64,000 bases of DNA from assembly GCA_012931725.1 (NCBI GenBank), contig CM022949.1, positions 61,132,106 to 61,196,105 on the forward strand, in the 5' to 3' direction. Source of the stretch: Litsea cubeba. Taxonomy: Eukaryota > Streptophyta > Magnoliopsida > Laurales > Lauraceae. A model generated the notes under the pieces. That model worked only from the letters and a program-made list of their open reading frames with translations, was not told the DNA's origin and ran no database searches. Position numbers and translations under genes: made by a program. Each line of letters starts with the position of its first letter. The stretch's first letter is position 1. Shown here in pieces: positions 46,171-56,229 of this stretch.

Positions 46171-47501
46171 ATTCGATGGCGAGTTCCAATCCTAGGATCA
46201 GAGCTTGATATTTAGCTGCATTGTTTGTGCATGGTTCCAGTAGCAAGAAAGTGTGTGGAATCATGTATTTGTCTGGGCTAACAAAGAGGATGCCAACTCT
46301 CGAGATCAGCTGTCTTTTTTCATTTTTTCTGGTTGCACCGTCAAAGTACATGTCCCAGGAGGCACTTTGTGAGAAAGTCTCCACATTGTAGACTGGTTCG
46401 TCTGGGAGATCATCTCTGAGCGGAGAATCTTTAGGCAATGGATGCTCTGCGAGGAAGTCCGCTAGAGCTTGCCCTTTGATTGCCTTTTGTGGTACATAGC
46501 TAATATCAAATTGTGACAGAAGGATGGACCATTTTGCCAGTCGAGCGTTGAGAGAACCTGCCTTTGTGACAAGGACCTTCAAGAGGTTGACCCTCGAGAC
46601 CAGGTAGACTGTGTTGGAAAGCAAGTAGTGACGCAACTTTTGTACGGCGAACATCACTGCAAGACATTCTTTTTCGACTGGAGAGTAGCGATGCTCTGCA
46701 CCTACTAGCATGCGGCTGAGGTAATATAGAGCATCTTCTTTTCTTTGATCATTTTCTTGCGCAAGCAGAGCTCCCAAAGAGTGATCAAGGGCTCTTGTGT
46801 ACAAATTGAATGGTTTTCTAGTGGTAGGAGAAGCTAACACTGGAGGTTTTGTCAGGTATGGCTTGATGTCTTGGAAAGCAGCTTCACAGTCAGCATCCCA
46901 GACAAAGTTTACACCTTTTTTCATCAACCGGGAGAATGGACGGCATTTCCCCGAAAGATTGGAGATGAACGGTCTGATGTAGGCCAATCTCCCTTGAAGC
47001 CCTTTGAGTTCTCTCAAGGTTCTTAGAGAGGGCATTTCTAGAATGGCTTTGACTTTTATAGGGTCAAGCTCTATTCCAGCTTTCCGAACTAAGAATCCGA
47101 GGAACTTATCCGACGAGACGCCGAAGAAGCATTTCAAAGGATTCATTCGCAGTTTGTGTTTGCGAAGCCGGAGGAAGACTTCTCGAAGGTCTTCGAGATG
47201 ATCTTCTTTTCTTTTGCTTTTGACAGCGAGGTCATCAACGTAACATTCAACCGTCTTGTGCGCATATCTTGGAATATTTTCATCATAGCCCTCTGATATG
47301 TGGCACCAGCATTTTTCAGAACAAATGGCATGACAGAGTAGCAATACACGCCAAATGGGGTCCGAAAAGATGTATGTTTTTCATCTTCAGGATGCATCTT
47401 TATCTGATTGTAGCCAGAGAAACCATCCATGAATGTCATTCGCTCGAATCCACAGGTATTATCAATCATTACCTCTGGTATGGGGAGCGAAAACTCATCT
47501 T
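46171..47501 (-). pseudogene. pol of element C: RT C-part, RNase H, start of second RNase H
   Basis: On minus from 47501: DEFSLPIPEVMIDNTCGFER, MTFMDGFSGYNQIKMHPED, then a frameshift near 47275. RT continues with the catalytic CYVDDLAVKSKRKEDH and FLGFLVRKAGIELDP, then LKGLQGRLAYIRPFISNLSG. RNase H has FNLYTRALDHSLGALLAQEN (Asp to Arg change near the usual DAS) and EHRYSPVEKECLAVMFAVQK, ending GQALADFLAEHPLP. The second RNase H starts WDMYFDGATRKNEKRQ and stops at the D insertion. Across solo LTR F it joins the RT N-part at 50377. Confidence 0.9.
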
Positions 47502-47506
47502 TTGGG

Positions 47507-50371
47507 TGTAACACCCCGACCCACCTTAATCTCGTTTTAGAGTTAATTAATTTGGATTAATTGCTTAATGGATGTTTTGGTTGTGATTGGACTTGATTAG
47601 GTGGAATTAGTGGGGTTTGACCATTTACTAGGTAGATTATGACTTTTGGAGTGTTTTGGGTTTTGTGTGTACTTAGAAATTTTTTGGGTTTCTAATGCAT
47701 TGCATAGGGCATTTCATGGGCCTTAACTTTCATGTCTTGACCCATCAAATTCGGACCCATTTAGGCCCATTCCCAGCCCATTCATTAGCTCCAAGCCCTT
47801 TCTTGCAATTTCAGTCCATTTTGTGGACTTACATGCAATGCAGGAGGAAAATTGGCTTAAAAGCCTTAACCCCAGTCATTTTCCTTTCTTCTCCTCTCAT
47901 TTCTTCTCCATTTCCAGCTGGGAGCTATTCTTCTCCTTGTCTTCTTCTTCTTCTTCTTCTTTCACTCCTAGCATCAACCAAGACTCCTAGCATGAGTAGA
48001 AGCTAGCCACCACTTCATCTTCTCCACCAAGACAACATCTTCCAAGCTCAAGCATCCACTCATCTTTCTTTCTTCTTGCTTTTGGTAAGCACTTTCTTCA
48101 TTCATCATTTTCATTTGATTTCTTTCATCCTTGGAAAGCTACAAATCATGTATGCATCATCTTCTTCCTCATTCATTTCATTCATTTTCGTTTTCACCAT
48201 TTTAGGGCATTTGAGCTTGCATTTTGGGGATTCTTGATTAGAAAAGATTTGGAGTGTGAGAGTTAGCTCAAAGCACCAAGGCAAGTTAAATATGTACATT
48301 GATATGCATGTTTCCTTGTTTGATTCATGAATGTATGAAATCATTTGTAGAAACCCTTCTTCTTGCTCAAAAATGGTTTTCTTGTGGATGATTTCTTTTG
48401 TTAATGTATATGGGTTTATTGATAGTTTTGATGAGCATTTTGGAAGCTCAAAGATACCTATTGGTAGTGTTTTAAAACCTGATGGAATGCCTTGAATGGC
48501 TTGAGAGAAATCAAGAAGTTTCAGATTTTCGGACAAAGAGATTTGACAGTTCGCTCGAGCGAGCGTGAGTGAACGCTCGAGCGAAGGGCTTTCTGGGAGA
48601 GTTCACTCGAGCGAACTCTTGGTCCGGTCGAGCGAACAGCTTTCTGTCTGGGGTCCGCTCGAGCGAACATCTGAGCGCTCGAGCGAACCTGATACCTGCA
48701 GTATGCAGATTTTCCAATGACCATAACTTTTCAACCGTAAGTCCGTTTTTGGAGATCTACATACCGTTGGAAAGCTCATGATGTGTAGAACCCAACAAAG
48801 AGTGATTTTATTTGATTTGAGCCTTAAAAAGATTATATATTGGATTCTATATAATTGTGACAAATGGACGTTTCCATGAGCCGGACATTAAACCGTAGCT
48901 TGTTCTAGTTGATTGGCCTGATAGATGGACCTGTAGGATGTGCACCCTGAACTTTTATCATGACCATTGGATTTGTTTAATTGTGGATATGGATTGAGCA
49001 CCCGTACCCACAAAAGGGGCATTGTGTTCTTCGGATTGTAACCGTGCCAAATGTGTTCTATTAAGGGATTCGACATCCAAATTATGTAACCCCAAGGGGT
49101 CCTCGTAGCCCGATAATGTCGAACTCTTAATACTACCCTGAGTTGGACGGTGAAGACCACATGTGTTCCCAAGACCGTAGGCCTGGCTTGAGTTCTGTCT
49201 TGATTCTAAATATGATATCTCTGTACATGCATTGCATTCCGTTTTCAGTATTCTAGTATGACTTGATCATGCTTCTGTTCAGTTATGTATTCTCTGTTAC
49301 ACATCTGTTATGTTATATCTATTTATGGCTTTGTTCAGTATATTTCAGTAAGTACTGATTTGTTATTTATAAGTCTTGTCCTGTATGTGTCCTGTATCTG
49401 ATTTACACTGTTCTGCACCTGATCTGTTGTTTGTATTTTGCACTCTATGAGTCGGCACCACTTAGCTTCGACCCTATCTAAGTCGGACCCGGCTAAGTGT
49501 GGGTTTAGTAAACTTCTGGCCCTCTGCAGATGGGAATATATTCTGAGGGTTTACCGGCACCCTAGGTCTACGATGGAGAATTCTGAGTACCTCTGTCTCC
49601 TAGTAGCACCACCCTGTCCTGTCCTGATATTCTGCTCTCATTTCATTTCATGTTATATGATTAACTTGAGAGAACATAGCTTATGTGGATGTGCCAACTA
49701 GTACTGTTAATATATTTATCTGTTATCTATGACTCGTATGTCTCATGCTAATTCATGCATTGATACGCCTAGTGATTATTCCTTGATCTCTTATGATTTA
49801 TACCTGTCTGACTATTCATTTGATACATGTTATATGGACTGTATATGTTTGTCTTGCTTAGCTTAGTCTAATGGTGCTACACTTGGCGTTACAGGTGAAT
49901 ACGACGACGCCATTGCCCCGGAGATCCTTGAGGAAGAGGAACCTCCACATAACGTAGCAGAGTGGACTCCTGATGATGTCTTCTAGACATCCCTACGATG
50001 AGAAATGGACATTAAATTACCCATCGACCGTGGCTAGGATTGCCACATCTTTTGTATTAACTTATAAACCTGTTAGTTTTGGGATTGTAAACTTAATTAA
50101 CTTACTTCTTCTCTCTCTATCTCTTGAACTTGAATCTTTAAATTTATGCTCATGGACCCCTATGCTCTATATCTTGATGATTGTGTTATGTAAATTTGGA
50201 TATCCATTTGACAGATTTATACAAGCATATTGAGAAATATAACCTCACACGTGATATCTTGTGGGTAAATTCCGTACGTGGGGACCTAGAGTCAATGAGT
50301 TTGACTCGAATTTCCACGCGGGCGTGTGTCGCGCCTCGGGATGTGTGAAATCTCGGGCTCGGGGCGTGACA
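47507..50371 (+). mobile_element. Solo LTR 'F' (2,865 bp), Tekay-like, TSD TTGGG
   Basis: TTGGG lies at 47502-47506 and 50372-50376. Ends are TGTAACACCCCGACC and TCGGGGCGTGACA, the same type as A and D but otherwise diverged. It has a palindrome cluster (48550-48690), the block ATGAGTCGGCACCACTTAGC shared with element A (near 15176), and the short DDVF-stop frame (49891-49986). It interrupts the RT of element C between the codons for GACP and KDEF. Confidence 0.93.
48550..48690. repeat. Palindrome cluster in solo LTR F (core TCGCTCGAGCGA)
   Basis: Six CTCGAGCG or GTCGAGCG sites occur, the first a perfect 12-mer TCGCTCGAGCGA at 48551-48562. The outer bases favour TTC/GAA rather than the CC/GG of element D. 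The spacer CAGCTTTCTGTCTGG is the reverse complement type of D's CCAGACAGAAGCTG, so spacers are kept while palindrome arms differ. Confidence 0.88.
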
Positions 50372-50376
50372 TTGGG

Positions 50377-50753
50377 CATGCGCCATTCAGGTCTCTATAG
50401 TCAATACAGACCCTGATTTGCCCTTTTTTCTTTGTCACGGGGACAATGTTGGCCAACCATTCAGGATGTTGTTCCTCACGGATGAAGCCGACGCTTTTGA
50501 GCTTTTGAACTTCTTGTTTAATCTTATCCATCACATCTGGATGGAATCTTCTTTGGCCTTGCTTGACAGGCTTGATGTCTTCTTGAAAATTGAGTTTGTG
50601 GACTGCTATTTTCGGGTCTAAGCCAGGCATTTCAGTGTAAGACCATGCAAAGCAATCAACGAACTCACGAAGAAAGGCGATATACTCGGGTAACTCATCA
50701 TCCTTTATATTCTTGCTTATGAATACAGGACGTGGGTTATCTAATGTTCCCAA
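50377..50753 (-). pseudogene. pol of element C: N-terminal part of reverse transcriptase
   Basis: On minus: VFISKNIKDDELPEYIAFLR, EFVDCFAWSYTEMPGLDP, QGQRRFHPDVMDKIKQEVQK, LANIVPVTKKKGQIRVCIDY and RDLNGACP at the F insertion site. These are the standard opening motifs of gypsy RT. A 25-bp tandem duplication at 50733-50782 shifts the frame just upstream of it. Confidence 0.9.
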
Positions 50754-50782
50754 GTCTTGGGTTATCTAATGTTCCCAAGTCT
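50733..50782. repeat. 25-bp tandem duplication that shifts the pol frame of C
   Basis: TGGGTTATCTAATGTTCCCAAGTCT begins at 50733 and again at 50758. Because 25 is not a multiple of three, it separates the G-patch frame from the RT frame; both frames contain the same LGTLDNPR peptide at the join. Confidence 0.9.
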
Positions 50783-51576
50783 ATCTTTTGAACAGGATCT
50801 TCTATTCGAAGGTTCGAAGGTGGTTCCTCCATAATATTTTCGGAGGCTTCCAGCTCAACGAAACCTTCTAGGGTTTCAAAGGCATTTTCAGACCAAGGTT
50901 TTGTTCCTTTCCACGGGTCTTCTTGATCGGTAATTTTCCCAAGGCTTGCTATGAGATGATCCCAATCGCCTGTTGAAACCGGGTCGAAGTAGGCTACTTC
51001 TTTTGGAGATGAGGGTTCTTCTGGGTCAGAAGACCACACGTCTGTGCCATCGGACAACTCCTCTTCATTTTCGGAGAAATCGTGCCAGTTGGATGAGCTT
51101 CCTGGATCTTTGTCAGGTGACTCATCAAAGAGATATCCAGGGAGATCGATGTCTTCATGGACTTGAGATGTTGAGGCTTGGTTAGTATATTGACTTTTAA
51201 GCCTTTGTGTCAACTGTCTCAGGGGAGTGTAAAGATCATACCCTAACCCGTGTGAAGACTTTTCTACATAGTCGTAGAGTCTCCAATCTTCCAGCTGGCT
51301 TTTGGTCAAGACAGGCCCCAATGGTATGAGAATACCGCGTCCTTCTCCCAAACCGACTGGGTTTTGAGCGTCATAGCCCATTTTCTTCATAATAGCTTGT
51401 GCCACAGAACTATATAAGGATAGTTGAGGCATACCTTCATTTTGGAAAGGTTCAAGCATGGAGTTTGATGAAGAAGCATCCGATCTATGGAAGAAGATCG
51501 GCTTTTCCTTTGCTGAAGTTGCTGGAACAACGAAGGAAGCTGACGTAGGATCTTCTATGTCAAAAGTTGTCTCCAT
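50783..51576 (-). pseudogene. G-patch linker region of element C polyprotein
   Basis: On minus, the frame from 51576 includes METTFDIEDPTSASFVV, then AIMKKMGYDAQNPVGLGEGR near residue 63-85, a glycine-rich G-patch-like motif seen between protease and RT in several Tat elements. It is followed by a LEDWRLYDYVEK stretch and a long acidic tail. G-patches bind RNA or helicases. The frame is open for 279 codons, then shifted by the 25-bp duplication. Confidence 0.75.
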
Positions 51577-51717
51577 TGGAGTGAGAGCAGGCTGAACTTG
51601 CTGAGTGTCAGCTTGGCTTGACGATGTGTCGTCTTCTGGCTCTAATCTAAATCCGTGTCTTGCATGATAGACACGAAAGAGACAACAAATTGCCCCCAGG
51701 CTTTTGCTTTACCTTCT

Positions 51718-52958
51718 TCACTTTAGTTGTGATGACCAAAGGCTTTGAAGGTTTGAGGGAGATGATGAAGGGAGTTTGAATACTCTCTTTGGATTTACCG
51801 GATGGTTTGTTTTCTTCCGGTGATTGTTGAGGAGCCTTGCCTTTATCTTTCTGGGGATTTTCGGCAAAGGGTGCTGTGTGCTTCTCCTCTTCTTCTTTTC
51901 ACCTTCATACATTTGTGAGTCTGCAAAGTGGACTTCTTTACCTTTGAAGGGTTTTTTGTCCGCATAGACTCGATGTATCATGCCGTCGTCACCAACAAAC
52001 TTGATGCATTGATGTAGAGTTGAAGGGACAACACCATTCTCGTGGATCCAAGGGCGTCCGAGAAGGATGTTGTAGCATGAAGGGGTTTTTATTGCATACA
52101 CTGTGACCTCAGAAATAAGATCACCGATTTGCAACTTGAACCTGATTTTGCCAATAGGCCTTTGAGTACTCCCATCGTATCCAAAGATAGATACAGATGT
52201 GTGGCTCAGTTTGCTGGGTGGGATGCCCAACTCTTCGAGAGCCGATGTGGAGATGAGGTTGAGTGCAGAACCTGGGTCGATCTGAACTCTATGCATAGGC
52301 ATTTCCTTGATGTACCCTGTGAAGTACAGGGGTCGGTTGTGCCTGGTTTCGCCAAGTAGGAGGTCGTCCTTTGTGAAGGCGATGGTTGCACTGGCTGCTT
52401 TTTTAACCGAGAGGCATTCAATGCATGATCCCTTAGTTTTCTTCTTTTCTCCCTTTGAGGAGGCTTCTGAGTTTTTGACCCGGTAATCCATTTCAATTTG
52501 GAGGACTTGCGGGGCATGTTTGTCGACATCCTCATTCAGCTTTTGTAATTCTGAGATGAGATAATCACGAGTGTGCGGAGACATTCGCAACAAATCTAGG
52601 ATGTGCAGACGTGCATGTATGTGCTTGAAGTGTTCAATCAAGTCATACTTGAAAGCCTCCTTAGGGCCTGCATGTTCATCATTGTTGCCACTAGGGGCGC
52701 TTACAACATCTTTTCCCGAAGGATTTACATATGTAAAGGAAGATTGGTTGTAATTTTTATGGTAGTCCCGACCAGAGCGGGTGCCTCTACCAACTTCGAG
52801 AGCTTCTTGAGAAGGGTCTTCGTTTGGAAGATTGTCTTCAGGATCAAGACGCTGTCGTTTTTCATTTGTTGAGGATGTATCAACAGCAGAGTTGCCATCC
52901 TCAGTGATTGTGTTGCACAGAGCATTTTCCGGGAACAAGTCCTGAACAGCATCCAGCA
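51718..52958 (-). pseudogene. Protease region of element C polyprotein
   Basis: On minus: GRGTRSGRDYHKNYNQSSFT, FKYDLIEHFKHIHARLHILD, then RVQIDPGSALNLISTSALEE, the aspartic protease active site, with Pro replacing the residue after Asp, and YNILLGRPWIHENGVVP, the second conserved motif. A basic tail follows. Layout is as in Tat-lineage gag-pro. The same D-P-G change is seen in the protease of element A. Confidence 0.85.
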
Positions 52959-53068
52959 AGACGCTGTCGTTTTTCATTTGTTGAGGATGTATCAACAGCA
53001 GAGTTGCCATCCTCAGTGATTGTGTTGCACAGAGCATTTTCCGGGAACAAGTCCTGAACAGCATCCAG
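52845..53068. repeat. 112-bp tandem duplication that shifts the gag-pro frame of C
   Basis: The block starting CAAGACGCTGTCGTTTTTC is found at 52845 and again, apparently unchanged, at 52957. As 112 is not a multiple of three, the upstream frame (53245) ends within the second copy and the protease frame starts out of phase. The near identity of the copies suggests it is younger than most other damage. Confidence 0.9.
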
Positions 53069-54300
53069 CAACCTTTCTTCTTCGTTGACCAATTCATCGT
53101 CCCAAGCATCAATAGCTGGGAATTCTTCAGTCAGGAAGGGTGTGAACTTTGAAGTCATAGTCTCAGGAGAAGAAACCTGAGAGGTTGTCGTCTCAGTGAA
53201 AGTCACGTGAGACGAGGTGGCTCCAGAAGATACATTGCTAGGCATCGCTAGAGTGTAAGTGCTCTCATCAGACGATGCTTCGGAAGAGCTATAATCCCGA
53301 ATTATTACATTATAGGAAGCTCTAAGGGGAGACGTTGCCTGATCGGAGTCAGACTCATCCTCGGATGTAAGAGGATCATCTATCCAGCAATTTTCTCCAT
53401 TTTCAGGAGTTAAGGGAGGATGTACCTGATGGTCTTCAGGGACTTCAGGCTCTGGATTGCAAGGAGGCTCGTTGACACGGTCTTGCTCTTGTTCTAGAGG
53501 GAGACGCTATAAGATCCTTGCATATTCTTCAAGATCAGGCATGGGAGCCAAATCTTCTTCTTCATCAACTCTTTGTGGCTCAACATTGTTGATTTCCACT
53601 GGAGTAATGAGGGGTGCTGGTTCAACAGCATTTTCTTGTACAACCTCTTGGTCTTCTTCATCATCAGACCAGGATCCTTGTGGCTGTAGAGGGTTATACC
53701 AGATTACTGGCATAAGATGAGACTCAGGAACCCATTCTTCATCGGAGAGATATTCTCCTGTTTCAAGGGGCTCCTCCCATTCGTCTGTGTAGTTGGATTC
53801 GAATCCATCATCGGTGTCGCTGGACTCGTATCCATCAATGGAGAATCCAACTACCAAATTGCAAGAGGGTAGAACTGGTTCTCTTTGAGTGGGGCCAGGA
53901 ATGCTGGCTTGGTAGATGTTTGGGACCTTCTCTGTTTTGGTGAAGGTCTTGGGGACCAAGTCTTGGGATAGACCTGGTCATTTGATGGTCGAGGCTTCAT
54001 GGGACTGCCACGGGCTTCGGGCCTTCTGGTACTTGCCTTTGGTGTCATGGTAGTGACACGTTGAGAGGCGAGTTTCTGCTTCTTGGAAGGAGCAGTTTAT
54101 TCCTCAGGAAGTGGGAATGGTCCCAGCATCCCAAAGACGGTAGTCCGGGGAGTCGAGGTCGACCCGCAGCTTAGAGAGTTGCCGAGGGAGTTGACGCTTC
54201 GGCAGCTGATGGGGCGCTTGTAGGTGCGCGTAGTTTGCTTCTGTTGAAGCATAAGTTGGTGCTTGTCCTCATCGAAGGTAATGGTTAGTGAAGCTGCCAT
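53069..54300 (-). pseudogene. Upstream ORF of element C in the gag position, acidic and disordered
   Basis: On minus, the frame from 54300 starts MAASLTITFDEDKHQLMLQQ and closes at a stop (54097). A continuing frame reads TTMTPKASTRRPEARGSPMK, then FSIDGYESSDTDDGFESNY and many Asp/Glu/Ser/Pro residues to a stop near 53507, and again MPSNVSSGATSSHVTFTETT from 53245. No capsid-type gag motif or zinc knuckle was found. It may be a diverged gag, or the element may lack gag. Confidence 0.6.
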
Positions 54301-54309
54301 TATTAGTTT

Positions 54310-54690
54310 TCACAAAGTTTCTGAAACAAGATCACATCCATTAGTAATCACAAGATTATAATGCTCATAAATGGGAAGTTCTATGGTTTTGTCTTTTCAA
54401 ATTGCTCGAGGAAGATGACCCAAGCAATATGAAGAAGGCAAAACGCCATAGAGGGTACAATTGTTCTGATCGCAAGTATGGTAAGCCCAGAATGAGCGTT
54501 CCAGTGACTGCTAGAAGCAATTGTGAACTTAAATTCGACTTATCGAGAAGCAGAGCTTACTCGAGGTAAGAAGAATATAAAGTTGGAGTTACAAATGTGC
54601 CGGTCGCAATACAGTAGACCCTGAAAGGGCGTACTAGTACCGCTAGACACAAATGTTTTGAGACTGCATCCATGAGATGAGATTCTCTAT
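54310..54690. other. Leader segment of element C without recognisable feature
   Basis: It lies between the first ORF and the leader repeats on minus. No domain was seen. Confidence 0.4.
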
Positions 54691-54696
54691 TTTGAA

Positions 54697-56020
54697 AGGT
54701 CAAGATTGGATTCATCAAAGAGAGTAAATGGTATTTCGATCTGAACACGGGCTCAACGATTTCCGCGAGCACCAGTGCTCAGAAAGAAATGAACCATAAT
54801 TTCTCGGATCTGAATCCAAAAATGACGAGTTTTTTTTTTTTTTTTTGAAAGGCCAATATCAGGTTCATCAAAGAGAGCAAAAGACGCTCCAATCTGAACA
54901 TGGGCTCAGCGATTTCCGCGAGCGCCAGTGCTCGGAAAGGAGAAGACCAAGATTTCTCCAATCTAAACCCAAAATGACGGAAGTTTTTTTTTTTGAAGAT
55001 TTTTTTAAAAAAAAAAACTTTTTGTATTTTTTTTTTTTAGATTTTTTTTTATTTTAAAATTTTTATTTTTAAAAAATTTATTTAAAAGACGAGAGAGTAC
55101 ACATAGGCCTCCTAACCCAGTTTTATGAAATCTCGATTGATAGAATTGCCCCCAGGTAAGGGTAGGATTACTTAATGAACCCGTTTGGAGGACCCTTGCC
55201 TAGAACAGTCAAGCTGTCTCCACACTCTGGACAAGGCTTTTCTTGAATCAACCATGATCAAAGAACGAAGTTGGCTTAACCTTAGTGGTCTATGTCTTTT
55301 TTTTGTTTTTTTTTTATATATTTTTTATTTTTTGATTTTTAATGAACTCATCGAAAAGAAACGATGGCCCAAAACCTTAGTCGAACAGGCTCAACATTTC
55401 TGGAAGCACGATGAACGATAGGAAAGGATCAAGGTTTCTCAATTTTGAGTCCAAACTGAGAAATCTAATTTTTTGTTTTTTATTTGATATATATATATAT
55501 TTTTAGATCTTTAATGAACTCATCGAAGAGAAACGATGGCCCAAAACCTTAGTAGAACAGGCTCAACATTTCTACAAGTGCGATGAACGATAGGAAATGA
55601 TCAAGGTTTCTCAATTTTGAATTCAAACCGAGAAATCTAATTTTTTTTTTTTTTTACTTTTATATATATATATATATTTTTAGATCTTTAATGAACTCAT
55701 CGAAGAGAAACGATGGCCCAAAACCTTAGTCGAACAGGCTCAACATTTCTGCAAGCGCGATGAACGATAGGAAATGATCAAGGTTTCTCAATTTTGATTT
55801 CAAACCGAGAAATCTAATTTTTTGTTTTTTGTTTTTTTATTTTATATATATATATTTTAGATCTTTAATGAACTCATCGAAGAGAAACGATGGCCCAAAA
55901 CCTTAGTCGAACAGGCTCAACATTTCTGCAAGCGCGATGAATGATAGGAAAGGATCAAGGTTTCTCAATTTTGAATCCAAAATGAAAAATCTGATTTTTT
56001 TTTGTTTTTGAAAAGAGAGA
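54697..56020 (-). repeat. Leader tandem repeats of element C (two 150-bp and four 172-177-bp units)
   Basis: AATGAACTCATCG starts at 55341, 55513, 55690 and 55867, each followed by CGATGGCCCAAAACCTTAG and GGCTCAACATTTCT. Two more diverged units lie at about 54697 and 54847 with GGGCTCA and CGATTTCCGCGAG. Units are separated by T-runs and (TA)n stretches (about 55482, 55660 and 55841). The array lies between the PBS and the first ORF. Confidence 0.88.
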
Positions 56021-56208
56021 GAGTGGAAATAAATTCAAAGAATTAGAAATTTCCAAAAAATCTCATCTCAATTTTTTTAGATGCAGAATCCAACATAGGC
56101 CACCAATTAGTAAGTAGCCAAGGAATTGAGAAAAGAAATATAAGCATAGAGCAAAAGATATGATATGCAAATATTTCATTTCTAGCATCGTGTTCTCAGA
56201 TGAACGGG

Positions 56209-56226
56209 TCCCACCGGGTGGAGCCA
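56209..56226 (-). other. Candidate primer binding site of element C
   Basis: On minus, TGGCTCCACCCGGTGGGA follows three bases after the 5' LTR end. It starts with TGG as a PBS should, and resembles the TGGCGACTCCAC type used by some Tat elements, but the matching tRNA was not identified. Confidence 0.5.
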
Positions 56227-56229
56227 GCT

